DNA from: an uncultured Clostridia bacterium | GTDB taxonomy: Bacteria; Bacillota; Clostridia; Christensenellales; Borkfalkiaceae | NCBI GenBank assembly: GCA_947627065.1 | Contig: CANQUN010000005.1 | Location: forward strand, 1 to 64,000 | Reading direction: 5' to 3' | DNA length: 64,000 nt | In this document: one piece after another, positions 28,299 through 36,803 of the stretch | How the letters are laid out: every line of letters begins with the position of its first letter | How positions within the stretch are numbered: position 1 is the stretch's first letter | Position numbers and translations under genes: made by a program | Notes under the pieces: model-generated | Told to the model about the DNA's origin: nothing | Database searches by the model: none | The model's input: only the letters and a program-made list of their open reading frames with translations

Positions 28299-30578
28299 AT
28301 GGATAACGCTTACGACCCCCGCGCCGACGTCCGAAAGGGAACCTTCACCTTCACCGACGCGCACACGGGCAAGGAATGGCTCAACATACTCTGGAACGGC
28401 TTGGGCTACCAGACCGCCGTTACCCACACGGGAACGTACACCGCCTCCTACACCGCCGAGGACAACGAGAAGATAAACCTCAACGGAGAGCGCACGGGCG
28501 TGGTGTACATTCTCGACAGAGAAAGCGGCGGCTACTTCAGCCCGGGCGGCTACCCGTGCGGGCGCATTCCCGAAAATTACCGCTGCACCCACGCGGGGCA
28601 ATACACGTCGATAATGTGCGAAAAAGGGGGGATATGCGTTGAAATCACCTACGCCGTCCACCCGAAAGAACTGTGCGAACTGCACGCCGTAACGCTCACC
28701 AACCGCAGCGGCCGCACGCGTTCGTTCACGGCTATCGAGGGCACGGTTTTCGACCTCGGCGGCTATCCCATGCCCTTCTACTACAACGCGCCCACGACTT
28801 CTGCCACCGAATACGTTGAGGAAGCCAACGCCGTGCTCTGCCTGTCCGCCAACCCGTACGGAAACTTTACCCACAAGAGCGGGTTTGTATTGAGCGCCGA
28901 ACGCCCGTCCCACACGGCGGGGAATTTGGGCGACTTTCTGGGCGTTGCGGGTTCGCTCGCCGTGCCCGAAGCGCTCGAGCGGGGCGCTAACCTGCCCGAC
29001 ACATTCGCCACCGTCCGCGAAAGGTGCGGCTTGCTCCAGCACGACATCACGCTTGCGGACGGCGAGGAGCGCACGCTGTGTTACGCGCACGGGTTCGTTG
29101 AGGACAGGACCGACCTCCTGCGGCTGGCCGCCCGCCTCCGCGGCGAATTTCCCGGGATTATCGGGAGAATCAAAGGGGAAGAGAACCCCTTCATGGGGCT
29201 TTCCACCCGCTCGCCCGAGCGGCAGATAAACACCGTTATGAACGGCTGGGCGCAAAAGCAGACGATATTCTGCGGAATAGGCAAAAAGGCCGTGCGCGAC
29301 AACGCCCAACTTGCCATGGCGTACCTCAACTTCGACCCCGCTGCCTGCAAGCGCACGCTCGGCGAATGCTTCGCCCACCAGTACGCGGACGGGCACGCCA
29401 CGCTGCTGTGGTACCCCGTGTCCGACCCCGACCTGTACAGCGACCCCGCCTTCTGGCTTTACATCGCCGCGGCGGAATATCTCAAGGAGACGGGCGACGA
29501 GGCGTTTTTAGATGAAATATACCCCTACGAGGACGGGGGCGAAGGCACTGTCAAAGAGCACCTTGCCGCAGCCGTAAATTGGTACACAAACCCCCTAAAT
29601 CACGGAAAAAACGGGCTTTTCAAGATTTTCAAAGCCGATTGGAACGACGCTTTGAACATCCCCGACAAGGACGCGGAATCGGTGTTTGCTTCCGAATGCG
29701 TGTGTTACCTTCTGAAAGAGGCCGCCCTTCTTGCCGCACACCTCGGCGACGAGGCGCGCGCACGCGAATTGATAGAGGAAAAGAACGCCCTCGCCGCAAG
29801 GATAAACAAGGCGGCCTTCAACGGAGAATACTACGTCAGAGCCTTGTCGGCCTTCGGCAAGGTGGGGGACAGAGGGGCGCAGGGCGGCTCCTTCTACTTC
29901 AATCCCCAGAGTTGGGCCATACTTTCTGGCATAGTGCCCAAGGATAAACTGCCCGCCCTGTTTGCCGCCATGGACGCGCGGGAGACGGACGACGGCGTTG
30001 CAATCTGCGTTCCGCCCTACCCAAAATACGACAAAACCGTTGGCAGAATGAGCGGAATGCTGCCCGGCGTGTACGAGAACGGCGGCATTTACAACCACGC
30101 GGGCTGTTTCAAGGTGATGGCCGACTGCGCCGCCGGCAGAGCCGAAAACGCCGTTGCCACCCTTCTTAAAATCCTGCCCGACGGCAAACACAACCCCTCG
30201 TCGCACACGGGGCTGGAACCTTACGTTTTTTCAAACTGTTACTTAAAGCACCCCACGGTGGACATGCGGGTGGCGTCGTCGTGGCAGACGGGAACTTCGG
30301 CGTGGGGGCTGAGGTGTTATTACGAGGGCATCCTCGGCATAACCCGCCGCTACGGCGGGCTGGAAATAAAGCCGTGCATACCCCAGAGTTGGCAGCGGCT
30401 GACCGCCGTGAGACCCTACCGCGGGGCAACGCTGGAGTTTGAATACAAGCGCGTGGGCAAGGGCGATAAAGCGGAAGTTTACCTTGACGGCAAAAAGACC
30501 GAAAACGGCTTTATATCCGCCGATAATGTGAGAAATAGGGCACATTCCGTTACCGTGTGCGTTGGAGAAAAGAGATGA
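28299..30578 (+). CDS. GH94-family glycoside phosphorylase
   Basis: A 759-residue cytoplasmic enzyme without signal peptide. The architecture is that of GH94: an N-terminal beta-sandwich with GGYFSPGG and GQYTSIMCEKG, then an (alpha/alpha)6 barrel with KADWNDALN near residue 447 (the DWND motif carries the general-acid Asp) and ASSWQTGTSAWG, the phosphate-side WxTGT-type motif. Such enzymes cleave a beta-glucoside with phosphate to give sugar 1-phosphate, saving ATP. The acceptor cannot be read from the sequence. It sits in the importer operon and overlaps the GH1 gene by ATGA. Two copies of the dispersed DNA motif (28609, 30521) lie inside it. Confidence 0.85.
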   Translation: MDNAYDPRADVRKGTFTFTDAHTGKEWLNILWNGLGYQTAVTHTGTYTASYTAEDNEKINLNGERTGVVYILDRESGGYFSPGGYPCGRIPENYRCTHAGQYTSIMCEKGGICVEITYAVHPKELCELHAVTLTNRSGRTRSFTAIEGTVFDLGGYPMPFYYNAPTTSATEYVEEANAVLCLSANPYGNFTHKSGFVLSAERPSHTAGNLGDFLGVAGSLAVPEALERGANLPDTFATVRERCGLLQHDITLADGEERTLCYAHGFVEDRTDLLRLAARLRGEFPGIIGRIKGEENPFMGLSTRSPERQINTVMNGWAQKQTIFCGIGKKAVRDNAQLAMAYLNFDPAACKRTLGECFAHQYADGHATLLWYPVSDPDLYSDPAFWLYIAAAEYLKETGDEAFLDEIYPYEDGGEGTVKEHLAAAVNWYTNPLNHGKNGLFKIFKADWNDALNIPDKDAESVFASECVCYLLKEAALLAAHLGDEARARELIEEKNALAARINKAAFNGEYYVRALSAFGKVGDRGAQGGSFYFNPQSWAILSGIVPKDKLPALFAAMDARETDDGVAICVPPYPKYDKTVGRMSGMLPGVYENGGIYNHAGCFKVMADCAAGRAENAVATLLKILPDGKHNPSSHTGLEPYVFSNCYLKHPTVDMRVASSWQTGTSAWGLRCYYEGILGITRRYGGLEIKPCIPQSWQRLTAVRPYRGATLEFEYKRVGKGDKAEVYLDGKKTENGFISADNVRNRAHSVTVCVGEKR

Positions 30579-31915
30579 ACGAACCGAAATTCGGCAAAAA
30601 CTTCATATTCGGGGCGGCCACCTCGGCGTACCAGATAGAAGGCTCGCCCGCGGCCGACGGCAAGGGTCTTTCGGTGTGGGACGTGTTCTGCCACACTCAG
30701 GACACCGTGTACAACCACGACGACGGCGACCGCGCCTGCGACTCTTACCTCCGCTGGCGGGAGGACGTTGAACTGCTTGCCTCCCTCGGCGCGGACGCTT
30801 ACCGCTTTTCTGTTTCTTGGCCGCGCGTCCTGCCCGAAGGCGCGGGCAAACCCAACCCCAAGGGGCTGGATTATTACAAAAAACTGTGCGACGCACTGCT
30901 TGAAAAAGGCGTGCGCCCGTGCGTAACCTTGTACCATTGGGACATGCCGTACGCGCTCAGTCTGAAAGGCGGGCTGATGAACCGCGATTTTGCGGGCCGG
31001 TTTGCCGATTACGCCGCCGTTGTGGCCCGTGAACTCGGGGACAGGGTGTCGCTTTACTTTACGTTCAACGAACCCGAATCCATCGTCGGTGCGGGCTATT
31101 GCTACGGCGCGTTCGCCCCGGGCTGCAAGTTCGGGGACAGGGGGAGTTTCCCCGCCGTGCACAACCTGCTGCTCGCCCACGGAGACGCGGCGCGCATTCT
31201 GAAAGACATGGGCAAAGAGGTCGGTGCGGTGTGCAGCGGCCCCGCGCCCTACCCCGCGGACGAAAAGGACGGCGAACTCGTGCGGCTTGTGGAAAAACAA
31301 CTCGCCTCTCCCGAATTCGTGTGGAGCACGCCCAACATATTCGACCCCATCTTCTTGGGAGATTACAGCGCGGAATTTTACGCAAAATACCGAAAGGAGG
31401 CCGAACGGACGATAAAACAGGGCGACCTTGCGCGCATTGCGGGAAACACCGATTACTGCTGTATCAACCACTACAGCGGCTACCCCGTTATCCGCAAGGG
31501 CGAAGGGCTTGAAAAACTCCGCCGCCCGTCGGGTTCTCCGCTCATGGCAAACGGCTGGGACGTGGACGAAAAGGGTATTTACTGGACGCTCAAATTCCTT
31601 TACGGCAGGTACAAAAAGCCGCTCATGCTCACCGAAAACGGCATGGACTGCCACGACATTCCGTCCTCGGACGGGGTGCACGACGCCGCGAGAATCGACT
31701 ATTTCAGGCGTTTTCTCACCCAATTGAACCGTGCGGCGGCGGACGGGGCGGACATACGCGCCTACTTTGCGTGGAGCCTTTTGGACAACTTTGAATGGCT
31801 TGCGGGCTATTCAAGCCGTTTCGGGCTTGTGTACGTGGACGCCCAAACCTGCAACCGGATCCCCAAGGATTCCTTCTACTATCTGCAACGGATATTTTCC
31901 GACAGGAATAAATAG
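30575..31915 (+). CDS. GH1 family beta-glucosidase
   Basis: A 446-residue cytoplasmic retaining beta-glycosidase, full length. The GH1 N-terminal signature reads NFIFGAATSAYQIEGS. The acid/base Glu166 is in TFNEP and the nucleophile Glu354 is in LTENG. The C-terminal WSLLDNFEWLAGYSSRFGLV segment is the substrate-binding signature (E-W pair). The start is the ATG in an ATGA overlap with the GH94 gene. As the last gene of the operon it would finish degradation of imported beta-linked oligosaccharides. Confidence 0.95.
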   Translation: MNEPKFGKNFIFGAATSAYQIEGSPAADGKGLSVWDVFCHTQDTVYNHDDGDRACDSYLRWREDVELLASLGADAYRFSVSWPRVLPEGAGKPNPKGLDYYKKLCDALLEKGVRPCVTLYHWDMPYALSLKGGLMNRDFAGRFADYAAVVARELGDRVSLYFTFNEPESIVGAGYCYGAFAPGCKFGDRGSFPAVHNLLLAHGDAARILKDMGKEVGAVCSGPAPYPADEKDGELVRLVEKQLASPEFVWSTPNIFDPIFLGDYSAEFYAKYRKEAERTIKQGDLARIAGNTDYCCINHYSGYPVIRKGEGLEKLRRPSGSPLMANGWDVDEKGIYWTLKFLYGRYKKPLMLTENGMDCHDIPSSDGVHDAARIDYFRRFLTQLNRAAADGADIRAYFAWSLLDNFEWLAGYSSRFGLVYVDAQTCNRIPKDSFYYLQRIFSDRNK

Positions 31916-32046
31916 CATTTCCCACAGAAATGAATTGCAACTTTACGGAGGTGAAGAGAGGGCAAATTTAATCTGTAACAACCAAGGCTCCGCATTCCGC
32001 CCCAAGCGGATTGCCAATAACAAAAAAATTAAAAAAGGAGAAAATC
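31916..32046 (+). other. Short spacer before the first Cys-Ser-Gly protein
   Basis: A strong Shine-Dalgarno-like GGAGGTGAA at about 31947 has no start codon at working distance, so no small gene is called. AAAAAGGAG at 32033-32041 serves the ATG at 32047. Confidence 0.5.
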
Positions 32047-34299
32047 ATGAAAAACAGAACCAAAACATTCTTACTGAGCGCGTTGTTCGCGCTCCTCACG
32101 GGTGCGCTGTGCCTCGGCGTGGCCGTTCCTTCCATAACGGCCGCCGCGTGGAGTTCGTGGACAGATGCACAAGAACATCTCGTTGACGTAACGGAACTTA
32201 GTTACGACGCAAACGGCTGGGAAACCAACCTTGCAACGGGCGCTTGGCAGCACGGCGGCAAAGCCACCGAAATCTCCGGCGGTATGACCAAAATAACCAC
32301 CCAGACCCAAGGCGCTTTAATCAACAACGTGAAACTCGACATAACGGGCGGCAAGGCTGCCAGCGTCAAGTTCACCCTCAACAGCGAGGGCGCAGCCAAG
32401 GACGACGGCGGCGGAATCTGGTTCATGCTCGTTACCGAAGAGATGTACCTTTCGGGCCAGAGGCTCAACCCCTCCGCCAACCAGAGGAACGGTCTGCCCG
32501 TGGCGGTCAATTTCGCCGCCGAGGACGACAACGTAAAGTGGAACCTCATCCACTACGAACACAACGGTTTCAGCGAAGCCACGACCAAACTTTCGGGCAA
32601 CGACGCCACCGCCGAACACACCATGGTGTTCTACCCCGGTGCCGGCGGTACGGACAAGTCCTTCGTCATGGTTGACGACCAGCTGCTCTACGCACCCAAC
32701 TTCAACGTTTCCGCGTTTGAAAAGGAAGGAACCTACTCCGCGTACATCTACGTGTTCCAGAAGATGACCGACGCCACCCTGACCATAGGCAAGCCCGAGG
32801 TTATCGAAAAACCCAACGCTTGCGCCGTGGAACTGCCCGCTACCAAACGCATTGACGTGGGCGGCGAAGGCGTTACCTTAACCCCCGTACCCAACCCCGC
32901 GCTCGAAGGGGCGGACGCAACTTACGAATGGGAGACCTCGGCCCAGGGCGTCGCCACCGTTGAGGGCGGCACCGTAGTGGGCGTTACGGCGGGCACCGCC
33001 AACATAACCGTAAAGGCCATGGTGGGCGGCGAACAGGTCGCAAGCGCAACCTGCGTCGTTACCGTGTGCGACTACGACGAGAGCGGCTGGCTCAAAAACG
33101 CTTCTGCGGGCGCCTGGGGCATAGGCGTCAAGGACGGCGTTGTAACCACCCAAAACGGCAACAGCACCTTTACGGTGGGCAACTCCAACGAAGTGTGGAA
33201 CAAGAACGCCATCGACCTCTCCTCGGGCATAGTAACCTTCGATTACACCCTTGCAAGAGCGTCGGGCGCCACCGATTGGCTGCTCTTTGACCTCATGACC
33301 GAGGCCGAACTCGAAAGGGGAGAACGCGTTTCCAACGCCAACTCTTCTAAAATTGCATTCTACACTCACAACGACAGCGCCGCCCCCGCCAACGAACGTC
33401 TCGTTTCGGGCGAAGCGGGCAAGACGTGGAACGCGGGCTGCGAAAAGACCAACCGCGTTGTCATATACCTCGGCGCCGAGGCGGGCACCTCGTATATAGC
33501 CATAAACGGAACCAAGATAATGTACAGCGCCACGCTTGACGATTATAACACCGATAACGGTTACAAGGCATATCTGCAGATGTTCCCGTCCTTCGACGCG
33601 ACCGAGATAACCGTTTCCGAAATCAGGACGGGCGCCGCCGTACTCGTAACCGAGGACAGCATTTCCATGCAGGTCGGCGAAACCAAGACCTTCGACTACG
33701 AACTCGTGGGCGCAGACAGCGCCGAAGTTACCCTTGCCGACGAAGGTATCGTCTCCCTCGACGCTGACGCCAAGTCGGTTACGGGCCTCATGAAAGGCAC
33801 CACCAAAGTCAACGTTACGGCGGGCGGATACACGGCTTCCATAACGGTTGAAGTGGGCGACATAGTAGTTGACGACATAACCCTTTCGCTCAGCGGACAG
33901 GTTGAGATGAAGGTGGGCGACACGCTTGAGATTTCCTTTACCGTAACGCCCGACAACTACACCGAAGCGCTCGACGTTTTCTGGACTTCGGGCAAGACCA
34001 GCCGCGCCACCGTCACGCAGGATCCCGACGACCCCACCAAGGCCACCATCAAGGCCGTTGGCGAAGGTATCGTTGACATTTCCGTAGAGGTTAACGGCAT
34101 AACCAAATCGGTAACCATCAACGTTTCCGCGGCCTCCGCTCCCGACAGCGGCTCGGCTTCCGACACGGGCAGCAGCACCACTCCTTCGGCAAGCGAAGAT
34201 AACGGCGCCGCATGCTCGGGCGGAATAGGCGCGGGCAGCCTCATCGGCCTGTTCACTCTCGCCGCCGGCGCGATGCTCAAAAAGAAGAAAAACGCCTAA
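32047..34299 (+). CDS. Secreted Ig-like (Big2-type) repeat protein with C-terminal Cys-Ser-Gly anchor
   Basis: A 750-residue secreted protein. A signal peptide (cleavage near ITAAA) precedes two copies of a concanavalin-like beta-sandwich (about 35-250 and 345-535; compare SYDANGWETNLATGAWQHGG with DYDESGWLKNASAGAWGIGV). Bacterial Ig-like group 2 domains intervene and follow: GVTAGTANITVKAM, then SMQVGETKTFDYE and EMKVGDTLEISFTV. The tail is a Ser/Thr linker, AACSGG, a hydrophobic stretch GSLIGLFTLAAGAML and KKKKNA. The enzyme function, if any, is not recognised; surface glycan binding is likely. The next two genes carry the same type of tail. Confidence 0.8.
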   Translation: MKNRTKTFLLSALFALLTGALCLGVAVPSITAAAWSSWTDAQEHLVDVTELSYDANGWETNLATGAWQHGGKATEISGGMTKITTQTQGALINNVKLDITGGKAASVKFTLNSEGAAKDDGGGIWFMLVTEEMYLSGQRLNPSANQRNGLPVAVNFAAEDDNVKWNLIHYEHNGFSEATTKLSGNDATAEHTMVFYPGAGGTDKSFVMVDDQLLYAPNFNVSAFEKEGTYSAYIYVFQKMTDATLTIGKPEVIEKPNACAVELPATKRIDVGGEGVTLTPVPNPALEGADATYEWETSAQGVATVEGGTVVGVTAGTANITVKAMVGGEQVASATCVVTVCDYDESGWLKNASAGAWGIGVKDGVVTTQNGNSTFTVGNSNEVWNKNAIDLSSGIVTFDYTLARASGATDWLLFDLMTEAELERGERVSNANSSKIAFYTHNDSAAPANERLVSGEAGKTWNAGCEKTNRVVIYLGAEAGTSYIAINGTKIMYSATLDDYNTDNGYKAYLQMFPSFDATEITVSEIRTGAAVLVTEDSISMQVGETKTFDYELVGADSAEVTLADEGIVSLDADAKSVTGLMKGTTKVNVTAGGYTASITVEVGDIVVDDITLSLSGQVEMKVGDTLEISFTVTPDNYTEALDVFWTSGKTSRATVTQDPDDPTKATIKAVGEGIVDISVEVNGITKSVTINVSAASAPDSGSASDTGSSTTPSASEDNGAACSGGIGAGSLIGLFTLAAGAMLKKKKNA

Positions 34300-34559
34300 A
34301 TCTCACAAAAACGGCACTAAAACCGCGGCGGGGAGCATTCCCCGCGGCGGCTTGCCGCCCTGTCAAAACACCCTTGCGGGCGGCGGACAACCCCGCTGCT
34401 TTACAAACACTCTTGCGGGCGCAAGCCCGCGGCTTTACAAGCGCGGACAATCCCGTTGCTTTACAAACACTCTTGCGGGCGACATACCCGCCCGCGGCAC
34501 CACGATTGACGGGAAAGGCCCGTCTCACACCGTTTCGCATCTTTGCGGAGGAAAATAAC
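34300..34559. repeat. Non-coding spacer with a 38-bp direct repeat in 60-bp phase
   Basis: CGGACAACCCCGCTGCTTTA plus the following 18 bases (34384-34421) recur at 34444-34481 with two mismatches. A weaker partial copy is at about 34361-34380. The start of the region overlaps a GTGNGWWWWAGG copy (34294-34317, minus) that spans the preceding stop codon. GGAGG at about 34546 serves the next ATG. Confidence 0.65.
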
Positions 34560-36797
34560 ATGAAAAGATTTTTTAGACGTATAGGCCTGGCTTTGGCCCT
34601 CGCCGTGTTTGCGGCGTGCTTTACCTTTGCGGGTGTTTCGGCTTACGCCGCCGAACCCGCGCTGTCGTTTGCGGGAGACGCACCCCAGTTCAAACTCACT
34701 TACGGTGCGATAACCGAGGACGTTACCGTTCCCTTTGTTTACGGCGGAAGCGGCACGCTCACCCTCACCCGCAGTTACGCCCCCGAAAAGGGCAACTATT
34801 CCTCGCACGACGCCGACTATCCGCTCTCCCAAGGCACCGACTACACGGTGTCGGGCGGCACGCTTACCATAAAGAAGGAGTACCTTTCGGGGCTTGAACA
34901 GGGCACTTTCTGGTACAAACTCACGGACGGCGCCTCGTTTGTGGAATTTCCCGTGTTCATCGGCTACAGCGGAGGCTGGGCGGTGCGTTCTGCCCGCGGG
35001 GAAATAACCCCTTCCGCCTACGGCGACAATTACGCGGACATCTCCTTGAACGGCTACCACAACGACAGGGAGGGCGGCAGCATGAACGGCGAGTACGAAC
35101 GTACGGGACGCGCCGTTTACACCGACCCATTAGACGTTACCAAGCCCATCTTCATCGAATACACGGGCTATGACGCGGGCGGATGGATACTGTTCAACTT
35201 CAACAGCGATCCCTTTGCCTCCGAATACGCCAACGAAATAGTCATGACCGAAGATCCCGCCACTTCGGGCACGCCGGGCGTGATAAAGATACTCGACATG
35301 GTTGACAACGGCGGCGAGCCTCAGCGTTTCGGCGGAAGCGCGGGCTTTATCACCAACAACGTCGTCAACGTGGGTTCTTACAAAAACAGAAACAACTCCA
35401 ACGTGGTGGAAATTTACGTTGGAGAGACTGCCGAACAGAGTTACATCAGATATAACGGCAACGACCTGACCGCGGGTTTTGCAAGCACGGGCGCCGTAGA
35501 ACTCGTGCGCAGCAGTTTCCCCGAAGGGCAGGCATGGCTGAGCATTCTCTGCGGCACTCCCACGGACTTTACCGTAAACAAGACCCTTAACGCTCCCGCC
35601 GTGTACTATCCCGAGGGTGAACCCGAATACACCCTCAAAACCGATGACGACGTGCGATTCCGCGTGCACAACGTGGACGGCGGCTTTGACATCTACAACG
35701 GAGACGAACGTCTCGAGAAGGATGTCGACTATTCCGTTCAGGGCGACAGGGTAACCGTATTCGGTTCTTACATGAAAACCGTCTCCTTCACCTCCACCGT
35801 CAAGTTCACGGTCGTGGGCGGCGGCAAGTCCACCGTGGTGAGAATACCCGCTTCCGTTCCCGACGGAACGAGCGGCGCAACCCTCGCGCAGGGCGAAAAC
35901 GGCGTGCGCGTGTTTGAAGGCGGAGACATGACCTTCAACGTCGATTTCAAGGGCGAAACTTTCGTCAACGTAATAGACGCGGAAACCTACGCCCCGCTCG
36001 ACGCAGCCCTCGCTTCCGTTCAGGGCTCCGCACTCACTCTCTCGGCGGCCGCCGTTTCGGGCAGAGCGCACGGAACGTACAGATTCCTCATCCAGACCGA
36101 GGGTAGCCTCGTACCCGTTTACGTAATACATTACGGCTTTGCAAACGGCTATGCCGCAAGCGGCGTTGAAGTAACCCGCTCGGGCGGTAAATACACCGTT
36201 TCGGGCACGGGCTCGTTGGTGTTTGCGGACTTTGTCGACCTCGGCGCGGGCGTGAACTTCGGACTTAAGATAACAAGTACGCCCGGTTATTACAACAGCG
36301 GCTTCGGCGACCGCGACGCTTACGTCGAACTTGCCTTTGCCGACATAACGGGCCGCAAGACCGTAACGGTCAGGATTCGCCCCAACGCCGAGGACAGCGA
36401 CCCCCGCGTGCGCAACAAACTGTACGCCGAGGTTGAACTTTCGGACGGCGACGGCAACGTTGTAAGGCAGAATTCCGCGCCGCTGCGTCTCAATCTTGCG
36501 GACGAACAGACGCTGGCAATTTCGGTCTCGGGCGGAACGCTGTCCGTAACCGTTGGCAGCGAACCTTCGGTGCAGATAAACGTCGGCGACTTCAACGCGG
36601 AAAAACTCCTGCTGTCGGTCAACACGGCCGAGGACATGGGTTACACGCTTGCCACTTCGCCCGCTCCCGACGCGCCCTCGACGGGCGATACGTCCACCGA
36701 AGAAAAGGGCGGCTGCAGCGGCGGCATGGCGGCACAAACTGCCGTTTTAGCCGCGATTTGCGGGGTTTCTGCCATTTTGCTCAAGAGGAAGAAATAG
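34560..36797 (+). CDS. Secreted beta-sandwich/X2-like protein with C-terminal Cys-Ser-Gly anchor
   Basis: A 745-residue secreted protein with a signal peptide (cleavage near VSAYAA). Domain one (about 30-145) resembles the X2/Ig-like modules of cellulosomal proteins: DYTVSGGTLTIKKEYLSGL. A related segment occurs around residue 380 (DVDYSVQGDRVTVFGSYM). Between and after them are lectin-like beta-rich regions (FVDLGAGVNFGLKITSTPGY). The tail reads linker, KGGCSGGMA, hydrophobic TAVLAAICGVSAILL and KRKK. No catalytic motif is recognised. It begins after the repeat-containing spacer and is followed after 6 bp by the glycerophosphodiesterase gene. Confidence 0.75.
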   Translation: MKRFFRRIGLALALAVFAACFTFAGVSAYAAEPALSFAGDAPQFKLTYGAITEDVTVPFVYGGSGTLTLTRSYAPEKGNYSSHDADYPLSQGTDYTVSGGTLTIKKEYLSGLEQGTFWYKLTDGASFVEFPVFIGYSGGWAVRSARGEITPSAYGDNYADISLNGYHNDREGGSMNGEYERTGRAVYTDPLDVTKPIFIEYTGYDAGGWILFNFNSDPFASEYANEIVMTEDPATSGTPGVIKILDMVDNGGEPQRFGGSAGFITNNVVNVGSYKNRNNSNVVEIYVGETAEQSYIRYNGNDLTAGFASTGAVELVRSSFPEGQAWLSILCGTPTDFTVNKTLNAPAVYYPEGEPEYTLKTDDDVRFRVHNVDGGFDIYNGDERLEKDVDYSVQGDRVTVFGSYMKTVSFTSTVKFTVVGGGKSTVVRIPASVPDGTSGATLAQGENGVRVFEGGDMTFNVDFKGETFVNVIDAETYAPLDAALASVQGSALTLSAAAVSGRAHGTYRFLIQTEGSLVPVYVIHYGFANGYAASGVEVTRSGGKYTVSGTGSLVFADFVDLGAGVNFGLKITSTPGYYNSGFGDRDAYVELAFADITGRKTVTVRIRPNAEDSDPRVRNKLYAEVELSDGDGNVVRQNSAPLRLNLADEQTLAISVSGGTLSVTVGSEPSVQINVGDFNAEKLLLSVNTAEDMGYTLATSPAPDAPSTGDTSTEEKGGCSGGMAAQTAVLAAICGVSAILLKRKK

Positions 36798-36803
36798 ATT
36801 GCC

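Noticed and set aside
31940-31990. Small gene behind the strong Shine-Dalgarno-like site at 31947
   Set aside because: No ATG, GTG or TTG lies at a suitable distance.
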